The notes below the pieces were generated by a model that saw only the letters and a list, made by a program, of their open reading frames with translations, was not told the origin of the DNA and ran no database searches. Below are positions 1 through 10,261 of a stretch of 64,000 nt of DNA, in pieces (position 1 is the stretch's first letter; every line of letters starts with the position of its first letter). A program made the translations under genes and the position numbers. Origin of the DNA: Pedococcus sp031456495 (GTDB lineage Bacteria; Actinomycetota; Actinomycetes; Actinomycetales; Dermatophilaceae); the NCBI RefSeq assembly GCF_031456495.1, contig NZ_JAVDUW010000001.1, positions 1,054,001 to 1,118,000 on the forward strand, given 5' to 3'.

Positions 1-25
1 CCTGGGGTGCCATCCGCGCGGCCGC

Positions 26-1915
26 TCAGGCCGTCGGGGAGGAGGCGCCGCCAGTGGCGTCGCCGCTCGCGTCGGGGTCGTCACTGCTCGCCGGCGGCTC
101 GTCGCCCGCCAGGCGGCGCAGCTCCTCCTCGACCACCGAGTCGTCGAGCTTGGTGAAGACCGGCGTCGGCTTGGCGACCGGAGCCCCCACGACAACGGGG
201 CGGGACTCCCAGCGCGGCGTGGCGGTGTACTCCCCCGTGATGACCGGGTAGGTGCGGTCCGCGTCCTCGGGGTCGAGACCGGACACCTGCTCCAGCCGCG
301 GCATCGGCATGAACTCGCCCTCGCCGCCGAGCACCCGGTGCACCGCGTTGGAGGAGTGCGGCAGGAACGGGGCGAGGATCGTGTTGAGGTCGCTCACGCA
401 CTGGACGAGGGTGTGCAGCACCGTCGCGAGCCGCTCGCGCTGGTCCTCGCCCTTGAGCTTGAACGGCTCGGTGTCGGTCACGTACTTGTTGACGTCGCCC
501 ACGACCCGCATCGCCTCGGCCACGGCGGCCTTGATCCGCTGGCGCGCCAGCAGGTCGCCGACGGTGTCGAACGCCGCGAGCACACGGGCCCGGACGGACT
601 CGTCCACTGGCTCGAGCGCGCCCGGCTGCGGGACCTCGCCGAAGTTCTTGGCCACCATCGACGCCGTCCGGTTGACGAGGTTGCCCCAGCCGGCGACGAG
701 CTCGGAGTTGTTGCGCTGGACGAACTCGGCCCAGGTGAAGTTGGCGTCCTGGTTCTCGGGACCGGCCGCGCAGATGTAGTAGCGGATGGCGTCGGGGCCG
801 TACCGCTCGAGGACGTCGCGGATGTAGATCACGTAGTTGCGCGACGTGGAGAACTGCTTGCCCTCCATCGTGAGGTACTCGCTGGAGACGACCTCCGTCG
901 GCAGGTTGAGCTCGCCGAAGACGCCCGGCTCCCCGCCCTTGTCTCCCTTCCCGGCATACCCGAGCAGCTCGGCCGGCCAGATCTGGGAGTGGAAGGTGAT
1001 GTTGTCCTTGCCCATGAAGTAGTAGGACAGCTGCTCACCCTGCGCGCCGTCGGCGTTCCACCACTCGCGCCAGCGCTCGGGCTCGCCGAGGCGGCGCGCC
1101 CACTCCACCGACGCCGAGAGGTAGCCGATGACGGCGTCGAACCAGACGTAGAGGCGCTTGCTCGGGTTGTCGCGCCATCCGTCCAGCGGCACGGGGATGC
1201 CCCAGTCGAGGTCGCGCGTCATCGCCCGCGGGCGGATGTCGTCGAGGATGTTGAGGCTGAACTTGATGACGTTGGGGCGCCAGGTGCCCGACGCCTCACG
1301 ACCCTCGAGCCACTCGCGCAGCGCGTCGGCCAGGGCGGGCAGGTCCAGGAAGAAGTGCTGGGTCTCGATGAACTCCGGCGTCTCCCCGTTGATCTTGCTC
1401 TTCGGGTTGATCAGGTCGGTCGGCTCGAGCTGGTTGCCACAGTTGTCGCACTGGTCGCCGCGCGCCTCGGCGTAGCCACAGATCGGGCAGGTGCCCTCGA
1501 TGTAGCGGTCGGGGAGGGTGCGGCCGGTCGACGGGGAGATCGCGCCACGGGTGGTCTGCTCGACCATGTAGCCGTTCTTCCAGACCTGGGTGAAGAGCTC
1601 CTGCGCGACGGCGTAGTGGTTGGCCGTCGTGGTGCGCGTGTAGAGGTCGTAGGAGCAGCCGAGGTCGGTGAGCTCGCCGGCGATGACCGCGTGGTTGCGG
1701 TCGACGAACTCGCGCGCGGTGATCCCCTCCTTGTCGGCCTGGACCAGGATCGGGGTTCCGTGCTCGTCGGAGCCGCTGACCATGAGCACGTCGTGGCCCG
1801 CCATCCGCATGTACCGGCTGAAGACGTCGGAGGGCACGGCGAACCCGGCCACGTGGCCGAGGTGCCGCGGGCCGTTGGCGTACGGCCAGGCGACGGCGGA
1901 GAGGACCTTGGACAT
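26..1915 (-). CDS. metG: Methionyl-tRNA synthetase
   Basis: Cytoplasmic class I aminoacyl-tRNA synthetase that charges tRNA-Met for initiation and elongation. From the ATG at 1915 the protein is 629 aa. The nucleotide-binding signature appears near the N-terminus as PYANGPRHLGH (an HLGH form of HIGH). The second signature is the variant GKQFSTSRN. A zinc-binding knuckle CPICGY...CDNCGNQ lies between them, typical of the zinc-containing MetG subgroup. The reading frame stays open upstream to about 2260, but that part is repeat-rich intergenic sequence. The protein starts naturally at MSKVLSAVAWPYANG, so the shorter start was chosen. The C-terminus ends in an acidic, Ser/Ala-rich tail after the anticodon-binding helical domain, with no C-terminal tRNA-binding extension of the EMAP type. 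Confidence 0.96.
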   Translation of the reverse strand: MSKVLSAVAWPYANGPRHLGHVAGFAVPSDVFSRYMRMAGHDVLMVSGSDEHGTPILVQADKEGITAREFVDRNHAVIAGELTDLGCSYDLYTRTTTANHYAVAQELFTQVWKNGYMVEQTTRGAISPSTGRTLPDRYIEGTCPICGYAEARGDQCDNCGNQLEPTDLINPKSKINGETPEFIETQHFFLDLPALADALREWLEGREASGTWRPNVIKFSLNILDDIRPRAMTRDLDWGIPVPLDGWRDNPSKRLYVWFDAVIGYLSASVEWARRLGEPERWREWWNADGAQGEQLSYYFMGKDNITFHSQIWPAELLGYAGKGDKGGEPGVFGELNLPTEVVSSEYLTMEGKQFSTSRNYVIYIRDVLERYGPDAIRYYICAAGPENQDANFTWAEFVQRNNSELVAGWGNLVNRTASMVAKNFGEVPQPGALEPVDESVRARVLAAFDTVGDLLARQRIKAAVAEAMRVVGDVNKYVTDTEPFKLKGEDQRERLATVLHTLVQCVSDLNTILAPFLPHSSNAVHRVLGGEGEFMPMPRLEQVSGLDPEDADRTYPVITGEYTATPRWESRPVVVGAPVAKPTPVFTKLDDSVVEEELRRLAGDEPPASSDDPDASGDATGGASSPTA

Positions 1916-2029
1916 GGTCCGAATCCTATGCGGCGCTCCAAGCGGGGTTCCGGCGCACCGGTGTGCCCCCTGCCGACCTCCGCGCCCGGGCACCGTCAGG
2001 CCAGGGGCCGCCTCCCTCCCCCGCGAAAC

Positions 2030-2149
2030 GGTTCCGAGCGGGCCCGTTCGGCGGCAACGACCCCTGAGCCCCGCGCCAAAGGGTTCCGAGCGGGCCCGTT
2101 CGGCGGCCAGGACCCCTAAGCCCAGCGCCAAACCGTTCCGAGCGGGCCC
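2030..2149. repeat. Intergenic repeat array, three copies
   Basis: Three imperfect copies of a unit whose core reads GGTTCCGAGCGGGCCCGTTC lie at 2030-2054, 2082-2106 and about 2133-2149, spaced by about 52 bp. The copies are preceded by AAAC/AAAG and followed by GGCGGC. Two further copies occur in the opposite orientation at 3227-3304, on the other side of the frameshifted gene. The array sits upstream of metG and should not be read as a metG N-terminal extension. Confidence 0.8.
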
Positions 2150-2226
2150 ACCAAGACATCCTGCCTGTGGACAGTCGTGGTGGACTCCGTTCGGCCCGCC
2201 ACGCTGGGTGGGTGTCCCGAGCTGAC

Positions 2227-3161
2227 ATGAACCGGAGGAAGCGCCTCGACCCGAAGGCACCGTTCACCCGCAAGCAGGCGTTGAGGGCGGGCATGACGGA
2301 CCGTGACCTGCGAGGACCTGCCTACACCCAGCTCTACTGGGGGTGTACGTCGCTGCGACCGTGCAGGTCACCCTGGTCGTCCGCGCGCTGGCAGCTCTCA
2401 TGGTGTGCCCGAAGGGTTCGGTCGTGAGCCATCACACCGCGGCCAGACTCTGGGGAGGCGCACCGCCCGACTCCGGCGAGGTGCACGTCACCGTCAGGGC
2501 CGACGTCCGGCAGAAGACGCGCGGCATACGACCGCACCGAGTCAAGGCGCTCCCACCGCCCGTGACTCGTCACGGTCTGCGAACCACGTCACCCGAGCAG
2601 ACGTGGCTGGACATGGCTGAATGTTGCGACCTCGTCCAGCTGGTGACATTGGGCGACTCGCTCGTCCGGGTGGGAGCCACCACCCCTGCTCGTCTCGTGG
2701 CGGCGGTTCCCGACGGCGACGGACACCGGCTGCGGCTCGCACGTCGGGCGGCCGGTCTGGTTCGGGCGAAGGTGGACTCGCCGATGGAGAGCCGGCTGCG
2801 CCTGCTGTTCGTCCTGGCAGGACTGACCGAGCCGGTCGTGAACGTCGAGATCTCGGACGAGGTCGGCCGCGTCAGGTACCGCGTGGACCTGTCCTTCCCT
2901 GACCACCTGCTGGCGTTCGAGTTCGAGGGGCGCCAGCACGTGGATGTCGTGGACCAGTGGGAGCGAGACATCGTGCGGCGTGAGGACCTCGAGGCCGAAG
3001 GGTGGCGGTTCGTCCTGGTCACCTCGTCCGCGCTGTACGGGAACCCCGGCGAGGTCCTCGCCCGCATCGTCGCGGCCATGGACGATCGTGGCGTGCCGGT
3101 TCCTCGTCGCCTCCGGTCCGAGTGGAGGCGCTTCTTCGTCGGGTCGTCCGACATCCGCTGA
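2227..3161 (+). pseudogene. AbiEi/DUF559-type protein gene broken by a frameshift
   Basis: The ATG at 2227 opens a frame (MNRRKRLDPKAPFTRKQAL...) typical of the N-terminal wing of AbiEi-like antitoxin domains. At a run of five G at 2339-2343 the frame is lost. The rest of the protein continues in the next frame from 2343 to 3161. Adding one G would give a continuous LYWGVYVAAT joint, so a single-base deletion in the G tract is the simplest reading. The downstream part has a DUF559/Vsr-like nuclease fold: YRVDLSFPDHLLAFEFEGRQH, then a WERD...GWRFVLVTSSAL strand. If the C-terminal part is translated alone it could start at the GTG at 2343 (272 aa). Such solitary AbiEi/DUF559 proteins are common and variable in actinobacteria; their role is not established. 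The break could also be a sequencing error or phase variation. Confidence 0.75.
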
Positions 3162-3226
3162 GGCCACCCAGCGAAGGGACCGGGCCGAACCGGCGTGCGC
3201 CCACACGCCGACGTGGCGCCACGAGA

Positions 3227-3304
3227 CAGGCCCGGAAGGAACCGTTTGGCGCGCTGAGGCCACCGGCAGTGCGCCGAACGAGCCCGGACGGAACCCTTTC
3301 GCCC
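3227..3304. repeat. Intergenic repeat, two copies inverted relative to 2030-2149
   Basis: Segments 3227-3253 and 3271-3304 read, on the minus strand, CGCCAAACGGTTCC...CCGGGCC and GCGAAAGGGTTCC...GGGCTCGTTCGGCGC. They match the units at 2030-2149 in opposite orientation. They lie between the end of the frameshifted nuclease-like gene and the stop of the convergent response-regulator gene, so that gene is bracketed by inverted copies of the same repeat. Confidence 0.75.
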
Positions 3305-3356
3305 GCGGCCGCACGCAGTCGCGCGCGGAGGCGCACCGGGGCGCGCGGGCGGACCT

Positions 3357-4046
3357 TCAGTCGCGCTGGCCCATCCCGGCGTCGCGGGCGCGGATGATGA
3401 CCTCGGCGCGGTCGGTGGCCTGCAGCTTGGACAGGATCGCGGACACGTTGTTGCGGACCGTCTTCGGCGCGAGGAACAGCTCGGCGGCGATCTGCGCGTT
3501 CGAACGCCCGGCGGCGATGAGGTCGAGCACCTCGCGCTCCCGCTCGGTCAGCATCGGGAACTCGGTGGCCGTCCGGGCGGGCGAGGGCGAGAGCAGCTCC
3601 CCGATCCGCGACGCCAGCGAGGCGCCGAAGACCACCCCGCCCGCGTGGACCGCGGTGATCGCGCGGGTCACCTCCTCCTGCGACGCCCCCTTGACGAGGT
3701 AGCCGCGGGCCCCGGCCCGCATCGCCGACAGCAGCGTCCCGTCGTCCTCGCCCATCGTGAACACGAGCACCCCCACAGAGGGGTCGGCGGCGAGCACCCG
3801 CCGGGTCGCCTCGATGCCGTTCACCTCGGGCATCTGGATGTCCATAACGACGACGTCGGGCCGGTGCTCGGCCGCGAGCGCCACCGCCTGCGCACCGTCG
3901 GCGGCCCGGGCCACGACCTCGATGTCGGGGTGGGGCTCGAGCAGGGTCGCGAGCCCGTCCCGGAACACGGGGTGGTCGTCCGCGATGAGCACCCGGATCC
4001 GAGTCCCCGCCCCGCCGCCGCTCACTGCCGCGCCGTCCCCGGTCAT
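3357..4046 (-). CDS. NarL/LiaR-type response regulator
   Basis: DNA-binding response regulator of 229 aa. The receiver domain (about residues 17-130) has the acidic pair in LIADDHP, the phospho-acceptor Asp near residue 69 in VVVMDIQMP and the conserved Lys in GYLVKGAS. The C-terminal LuxR-type helix-turn-helix reads LTEREREVLDLIAAGRSNAQ and continues to KTVRNNVSAILSKL. The ATG at 4046 overlaps the stop of the upstream histidine kinase by four bases, so the two are translationally coupled partners. The likely target is their own promoter and the divergent membrane-protein gene at 6301, because a palindromic control region lies between them. Confidence 0.93.
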   Translation of the reverse strand: MTGDGAAVSGGGAGTRIRVLIADDHPVFRDGLATLLEPHPDIEVVARAADGAQAVALAAEHRPDVVVMDIQMPEVNGIEATRRVLAADPSVGVLVFTMGEDDGTLLSAMRAGARGYLVKGASQEEVTRAITAVHAGGVVFGASLASRIGELLSPSPARTATEFPMLTEREREVLDLIAAGRSNAQIAAELFLAPKTVRNNVSAILSKLQATDRAEVIIRARDAGMGQRD

Positions 4047-6124
4047 GCCGCCCCCTGTCCGACGGGCAGCCAGGCCCGCACCGTGGTGCCTCCGCCGGGC
4101 GGGCACACCACCTCGTACCGACCGCCGAGCTCGTCCACCCGCTCGCGCAGCGACCGCAGCCCGACGCCCGCCACGACGTCCTCGGCGATCCCGCACCCGT
4201 CGTCGGCGACCTCGACCGCCAGGTCCGCCGGGCCCGTGGCGAGCCGCACCGTGGCCGAGTCCGCGCCCGCGTGGCGGGCGACGTTGGCCAGCGCCTCCGA
4301 GACGATCCGGTATGCCGCGACCTCCACGGCCGCGGGCAGGTCCCCGAGGGCCGCGGGGTCGGCGTCGACGACGACGTCGAGGCCGCCCGAGCGCGCGCGC
4401 TCCGCCTGCTGCTGCACCGCCGCCAACAGCCCCAGGTCGTCGAGGGCGGGCGGCCGGAGGCCGTGCACGAGCCGCCGCACGTCGGCGAGCGCCTCGGTGA
4501 TCTCCGCCCGCGACTGCACCACGAGCCGGTGCGCGGTCTGCGGGTCGGTGGCCACGGCGTTGCCCGCGGCGTCCAGCCGCATCGCCACGCCGCCGAGCAC
4601 CGGACCGAGGCCGTCGTGCAGGTCCCGCCGGATGCGCCGTCGGTCCTCCTCGCGCGCGAGCACGAGCTGCTCGCGCGACTCCTGCAGCTCCCGGGCCAGC
4701 AGGCTCGCCCGCACGGCGGTCGCCGCCTGGCGCACCACGTCGAGCAGCAGGGCCTGGTCGCGGCGCGAGAGCATCCCGCGGATGCCGCCGTCGGGCAGCT
4801 CGAGGGTGCCGATCCGCTCGCCGCGGTAGGAGATCGGGAAGCTCCTGGTCTGCGTCGGCCTCGTCCCGTGGGTGGCGGCCAGACCCTCGCCGCCGCGGCC
4901 GAGCACCTCGACTCGCACGTACGCCACGCGGAACGCCTCGGCCACCGCCTCGGCCAGCGTCGGCAGCTGCTCCTCGAGGCCGCCGGACTCCTCGAGCCGC
5001 TCCGCGAGCGCCGACACCACCTCGTACCGCTCCCCGCGGCGGCCGAGGAGCCGGCGCCGCACCTGCCCGGTGAGCCAGGACCGGAGCGGTCCGTATGCCG
5101 CGACGGCCAGCACGAGGACGAGCAGCGTCACCTGCCGCTCCTGGAACCGGTCCCCCAGCAGCGCGCTCGCGCCGGCCAGGACGAGCAGGTCGAGCGCGAC
5201 GAACGCGACCGCGATGCCGCCGTAGACGAGGGTCCCGCCGACGAGGGCGTCGACGTCGCCGGTCTGGGGTCGCACCACCCCGATCACGACCGAGGCACTG
5301 GTGACGACGAGCGCCGTGACGAGTGCCGCCAGCCCCGCCGGGCCCCCGACGTCCAGCAGCGTGACACCGCCGGCCAGCAGGCAGACGAGCGCCGCCCAGA
5401 GCAGCCAGCGCAGCTGCGTGCGCTCGATGCCCTGCGCGCGGGAGTGGCGGGCGAACACGACCGCCGCGGACAGCGGCAGGGCGAGGAGGGTGACGACCTG
5501 CGCCACCCGCAGCGCCGCCTGCGCGACCTCGACGGACACGGGTAACGCCAGCTGCGGCAGCAGGCGGACGACCTCGGCGGGCAGCCGGTCCTCGTAGACG
5601 GCAGGGTCGGGGGCCAGCATGAGCACCAGGGGCAGGACGAGTGACATGCCGACCGCCCCGACGGCCACCGGCCGCCAGCGCCCCTCTGGCAGCCGCCCGG
5701 TCGGGTAGAGCACGAGCAGCACGGGCAGCGCCACCAGCAGCAGGGAGCCGGCCTCCGACACGAACCAGTACGCCGGCCCCACGAGGGGCGGCACGGGGTC
5801 CCGGCCCAGGCCCCACACGGCATACGCGGAGCACAGCCCGTCGACCGCCCAGAAGACCCCGGTCGCCGCGAGCCCGATGCCCACGCGGTGCCGCGGCCGC
5901 TGCGCGACGATGACGGCGCCGCACAGGCCCACCAGCGCGCCGACGAGACCGGAGCCGAGGCCACGGTCGGAGACGTACCGCGCGCGGTCGGCGTCGGTGA
6001 CAGCGGCGTCGAGCAGACCCGTGACGACGACCACCCCCGCGAGCACGACTACCAGCAGCACCGGCACCGCGAGCGCGCTGCGGCGCAGCGCGGGCGCGGG
6101 CGGGCTGACGGCGTGGGCGGTCAC
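4043..6124 (-). CDS. Membrane sensor histidine kinase (HisKA_3 type)
   Basis: Sensor kinase of 693 aa from a GTG start at 6124. The first half contains about ten hydrophobic segments, including a YPTGRLPEGRWR turn seen in actinobacterial kinases of this class. A GAF-like linker follows around RTRSFPISYRGERIGTLEL. The dimerisation and phosphoacceptor motif is RRRIRRDLHDGLGP with His near residue 503. The HATPase domain shows EALANVARHA (N box) and DDGCGIAEDVVAGVGLRSLR (G boxes). It should phosphorylate the regulator encoded immediately downstream. The signal is unknown; the multi-span membrane domain suggests envelope or membrane stress. The frame remains open upstream to about 6286, but that stretch is the operator region, so the later start was preferred. 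Confidence 0.9.
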   Translation of the reverse strand: MTAHAVSPPAPALRRSALAVPVLLVVVLAGVVVVTGLLDAAVTDADRARYVSDRGLGSGLVGALVGLCGAVIVAQRPRHRVGIGLAATGVFWAVDGLCSAYAVWGLGRDPVPPLVGPAYWFVSEAGSLLLVALPVLLVLYPTGRLPEGRWRPVAVGAVGMSLVLPLVLMLAPDPAVYEDRLPAEVVRLLPQLALPVSVEVAQAALRVAQVVTLLALPLSAAVVFARHSRAQGIERTQLRWLLWAALVCLLAGGVTLLDVGGPAGLAALVTALVVTSASVVIGVVRPQTGDVDALVGGTLVYGGIAVAFVALDLLVLAGASALLGDRFQERQVTLLVLVLAVAAYGPLRSWLTGQVRRRLLGRRGERYEVVSALAERLEESGGLEEQLPTLAEAVAEAFRVAYVRVEVLGRGGEGLAATHGTRPTQTRSFPISYRGERIGTLELPDGGIRGMLSRRDQALLLDVVRQAATAVRASLLARELQESREQLVLAREEDRRRIRRDLHDGLGPVLGGVAMRLDAAGNAVATDPQTAHRLVVQSRAEITEALADVRRLVHGLRPPALDDLGLLAAVQQQAERARSGGLDVVVDADPAALGDLPAAVEVAAYRIVSEALANVARHAGADSATVRLATGPADLAVEVADDGCGIAEDVVAGVGLRSLRERVDELGGRYEVVCPPGGGTTVRAWLPVGQGAA

Positions 6125-6144
6125 GGCGCCAGTGTGCCCGCGGG

Positions 6145-6215
6145 GGTGTCCCGGTGTCAGGGGATCGGTGTCCCGTCCACACGGGACACCGGAACGGGAC
6201 GCAGGTCGGGACACC
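6145..6215. promoter_or_regulatory. Palindromic control region with GGTGTCCC boxes
   Basis: A perfect inverted repeat with 11-bp arms, CGGTGTCCCGT at 6166-6176 and ACGGGACACCG at 6181-6191, is separated by CCAC. Extra half-sites GGTGTCCC at about 6145-6152 and CGGGACACC at about 6207-6215 flank it. The region lies between the divergent kinase/regulator pair and the membrane-protein gene at 6301. It is the natural place for binding by the NarL-type regulator. No DNA-binding evidence is available beyond the symmetry. Confidence 0.6.
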
Positions 6216-6300
6216 GCGCCCTGCCGCCCGGGTCGCCGGGCGCCGGAGAGTTCCGGCAACGGCACCACAGGGGTGCCAACCACCACCGAAGGAAATCGTC

Positions 6301-6939
6301 ATGGCACTCACCCAGACCCCGGCCCCGGCCCGGTCCGACGTCCACCCCGGCCAGGCCGGCACCACACCGCAGCCTGCCCACCGGCCCTACCTGCGGCACG
6401 GCACGGTCCTCACCGTCGGCGCCCTCGCGTGGGCCGGCATGATCGCCGCGTTCGGCTTCGACAACGAGGGGCCCGGCGGCCAGTACGGCCACAACGCCGG
6501 CGCCTTCCTCTTCCAGCTCGGCGTGCTGTCCCTGCTCCGGGTCCTGTGGCGCACGAGGGCGATCGGCGACGGGCGGCTGGCCCGGTTCGTGCTGCGCGCC
6601 GAGACGGTGGCGCTGTCGGTCGCGATCGTCTCGACCCTGTCGGACTTCTTCGGCATCACGAACCTGGACAACCCGGTGTCGCTCGCGATCGACATGTTCT
6701 GGCCGCTGTCGATGCTCGGCATGTTCCTCATCGGCATCCGCATCGCGGTCGCCGGCCGGTGGAAGGGCCTGTCGCGGTTCTACCCGATGGTCGCCGAGAG
6801 CTGGGCGGTCGTCACGGTCCCGACCCTCGGCATCTTCGGGCCGGGCGTGGCCCGCTGGGTCGGCGCGGCGCACCTGCTCGTCGGGTATGCCGTGCTCGGC
6901 CAGGTCGTGGCCCGCAAGACCGCACGGGACGAGGCCTGA
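6301..6939 (+). CDS. Multi-span membrane protein of unknown function
   Basis: A 212-aa protein with an AAGGA ribosome site upstream of the ATG at 6301. After a hydrophilic, Pro/Ala-rich N-terminus of about 35 residues there are roughly six hydrophobic segments (for example GTVLTVGALAWAGMIAAFGF, VAIVSTLSDFFGITN, MFWPLSMLGMFLIGI and VGAAHLLVGYAVLGQVV). No enzymatic motif is visible. It is transcribed away from the two-component system across a shared palindromic region and ends at a strong hairpin, so it is probably a single-gene transcript controlled by that system. Its role may be in sensing or membrane adaptation, but this is inference only. Confidence 0.8.
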   Translation: MALTQTPAPARSDVHPGQAGTTPQPAHRPYLRHGTVLTVGALAWAGMIAAFGFDNEGPGGQYGHNAGAFLFQLGVLSLLRVLWRTRAIGDGRLARFVLRAETVALSVAIVSTLSDFFGITNLDNPVSLAIDMFWPLSMLGMFLIGIRIAVAGRWKGLSRFYPMVAESWAVVTVPTLGIFGPGVARWVGAAHLLVGYAVLGQVVARKTARDEA

Positions 6940-6976
6940 GGCGCAGGACCTGCTCGGGGACGGTTCGGGGGACGGT

Positions 6977-7009
6977 TCGGGGCCGCGTGCGAGGTGCACG
7001 CGGCCCCGA
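6977..7009. terminator. Bidirectional hairpin terminator
   Basis: A perfect 14-bp stem (TCGGGGCCGCGTGC at 6977-6990 and its complement at 6996-7009) encloses a five-base loop. It lies between the stop of the plus-strand membrane gene and the stop of the convergent collagen-like gene. No U-tract follows, as is usual for actinobacterial terminators. Confidence 0.75.
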
Positions 7010-7022
7010 GTCGTGTCGCGGG

Positions 7023-7658
7023 TCAGCCGACCGCGGTCACCACGAAGCTGACGTAGTGGTTGTCGCTGCCGTCCGCGCTGTGCACGTCGAGCCGGACGCT
7101 GCCGTCACCCGTGAGCGGGCCGCACAGGTTCTGGTCGATGACCATCTGGCCGCCCGGGACCAGCGCCTGCACCATCGGGATCGGGCAGCCGTTGCCGACG
7201 CCGGCGCCCGACGGGAACGTTCCCGGCGGGATCGTGATCGACCAGTTCCCCGGCCCGTTGTGGGTGACCGTGAACGTGCCGGTCCCGGACCAGATCGCCC
7301 CGGTCGAACCGAGGAACTCACCGGCGAACGTCTTCGGCGCGTCCTTGCCCGCCGGCCCCTGGGGACCGGTCGCACCCGTGGCACCGGCGGGTCCTGCCGG
7401 TCCCTGGGGGCCTGCGGGGCCCTGCGGCCCGGCCGGCCCCTGCGGGCCGGTCTGGTTCCAGGCCAGCACCCTCTCGTGCGTGCGGCACTTCTGGCCCTGC
7501 GGGACGACGCGCAGGTTGCCGTTGGTCGTGTTGTAACAGGCGTTGATGACGCCGTCGGCGCCAGGGATGAGGCCGGCCGCCCAGGCCGTGCCTCCCGTCG
7601 CCCCGATGCCGACGACGACTGCGGCGGCCACTGCGACGCCGCGCTTGCTGAACTGCAT
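7023..7658 (-). CDS. Secreted collagen-like repeat protein
   Basis: A 211-aa exported protein. The start at 7658 is preceded by GGAGGATTCGTC. It has a Sec signal peptide (MQFSKRGVAVAAAVVVGIGA...AWA). A mature domain with two Cys (INACYN, GQKCRTH) is followed by a Gly-X-Y tract of about a dozen triplets (GPQGPAGPQGPAGPAGATG...). The C-terminal globular part has Cys in GNGCPIP and QNLCGP. Collagen-like tracts of this length form short triple helices in bacterial surface proteins; the paired Cys suggest a disulfide-stabilised head domain. There is no sorting signal or C-terminal membrane segment, so the protein is probably released or loosely bound. Confidence 0.85.
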   Translation of the reverse strand: MQFSKRGVAVAAAVVVGIGATGGTAWAAGLIPGADGVINACYNTTNGNLRVVPQGQKCRTHERVLAWNQTGPQGPAGPQGPAGPQGPAGPAGATGATGPQGPAGKDAPKTFAGEFLGSTGAIWSGTGTFTVTHNGPGNWSITIPPGTFPSGAGVGNGCPIPMVQALVPGGQMVIDQNLCGPLTGDGSVRLDVHSADGSDNHYVSFVVTAVG

Positions 7659-7961
7659 GACGAATCCTCCGAACTGCGTGGTACGGGTCGAGCTGGATCG
7701 GGCAGGAGCCGGCGCGCGCCGCCCGCAGAGGACCGCTCAGGGGTCGTGGTCCGTCAGGACGCCCTCAGCATGGCGAGCAGCGCCTCGGCCGGTGGCGGGT
7801 TTGACGATTTCTTGACGTTTGCCGCGGCATGTCTCCGCAAAGGTCGCGTTGGTCGCGTTCTCCGGTGTCAGCGCGCTCCCGCCACCGGAACCGAGCGCCC
7901 GGGACCCGCGTCGAGTAGACATGTCCGCATCGGGCGCGACGCGCCCACGGGAGGTCTCCGC
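7659..7961. other. Intergenic region between divergent genes
   Basis: These 303 bases carry the upstream regions of the collagen-like gene (minus) and the DUF4126 gene (plus). Two TTGACG hexamers at about 7802 and 7813 could be -35 elements, but no convincing -10 lies at the right distance. No small gene was found. Confidence 0.4.
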
Positions 7962-8561
7962 ATGATCGCCGCACTCACCGGGGCAGGGCTGTCGGCCGCC
8001 GCCGGGCTCAACGCCTACATCCCGTTCCTGCTCGTGGCCCTCGTCGCCCGCTTCACCGACGTGATCACGCTGCCGCAGTCGTACGCCTGGATCGAGTCGT
8101 GGTGGGCCATCGGGGTCGGGGCGGTGCTGCTGCTCGCCGAGGTGGTGCTCGACAAGGTCCCGGCCGTCGACTCGGTCAACGACGCGGTGCAGACCTTCAT
8201 CCGGCCCAGCATGGGCGGGCTCGTCTTCGCCGCGACGTCGGCCGCCTCCGACCTGGACCACTCCACCTGGATGGCCGACCACCCGTTCGTGGGCGTCATC
8301 CTCGGCATCCTCGTCTCCGGCCTGGTGCACACCGGGAAGATGGCGGCCCGGCCGGCGATCAACGCCGGGACCCTGGGCTTCGGTGCGCCGGTCGTCTCGA
8401 CCGTGGAGGACGGCGCGTCGGTCGGCATCAGCCTCGTCGCGGTCTTCCTGCCGGTCCTGGTCATCGTGGTGCTGGTCGCGCTGGCCTGGCTGCTCGTCTG
8501 GCTCTGGCTCCGGGTCCGCCGCTGGCGACGGCGCCGCCGCGGACCGGCCCTCGCCTCCTGA
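7962..8561 (+). CDS. DUF4126 family membrane protein
   Basis: A 199-aa integral membrane protein with the DUF4126 layout. It begins with a hydrophobic, glycine-rich TGAGLSAAAGLNAYIPFLLVAL segment. A charged EVVLDKVPAVDSVNDAVQT loop follows, then further membrane segments around VGVILGILVSGLVHTGKMAARPA and VFLPVLVIVVLVALAWLLVW. It ends in an Arg-rich cytoplasmic tail. The ATG at 7962 follows GGGAGG. The family is widespread in actinobacteria and cyanobacteria and has no known activity. The gene is convergent with the ABC-F gene, whose stop lies only a few bases beyond its own. Confidence 0.85.
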   Translation: MIAALTGAGLSAAAGLNAYIPFLLVALVARFTDVITLPQSYAWIESWWAIGVGAVLLLAEVVLDKVPAVDSVNDAVQTFIRPSMGGLVFAATSAASDLDHSTWMADHPFVGVILGILVSGLVHTGKMAARPAINAGTLGFGAPVVSTVEDGASVGISLVAVFLPVLVIVVLVALAWLLVWLWLRVRRWRRRRRGPALAS

Positions 8562-8568
8562 TCGCCGG

Positions 8569-10239
<1,671 letters not shown>

Positions 10240-10261
10240 GCACATCCCGGGGTCGAGGAGG

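Noticed and set aside
338..2119. Long plus-strand frame of 593 codons opposite metG
   Set aside because: It lies antisense to an unambiguous metG and has the skewed composition of a GC-rich shadow frame.
3357..6365. 1002-codon minus-strand frame covering regulator and kinase
   Set aside because: Only its last 229 codons are a real protein (the response regulator); the rest is the kinase gene in another frame.
5877..8561. 894-codon plus-strand frame
   Set aside because: Only the last 199 codons (DUF4126) are real; upstream it is antisense to the kinase and collagen-like genes and out of frame with the gene at 6301.
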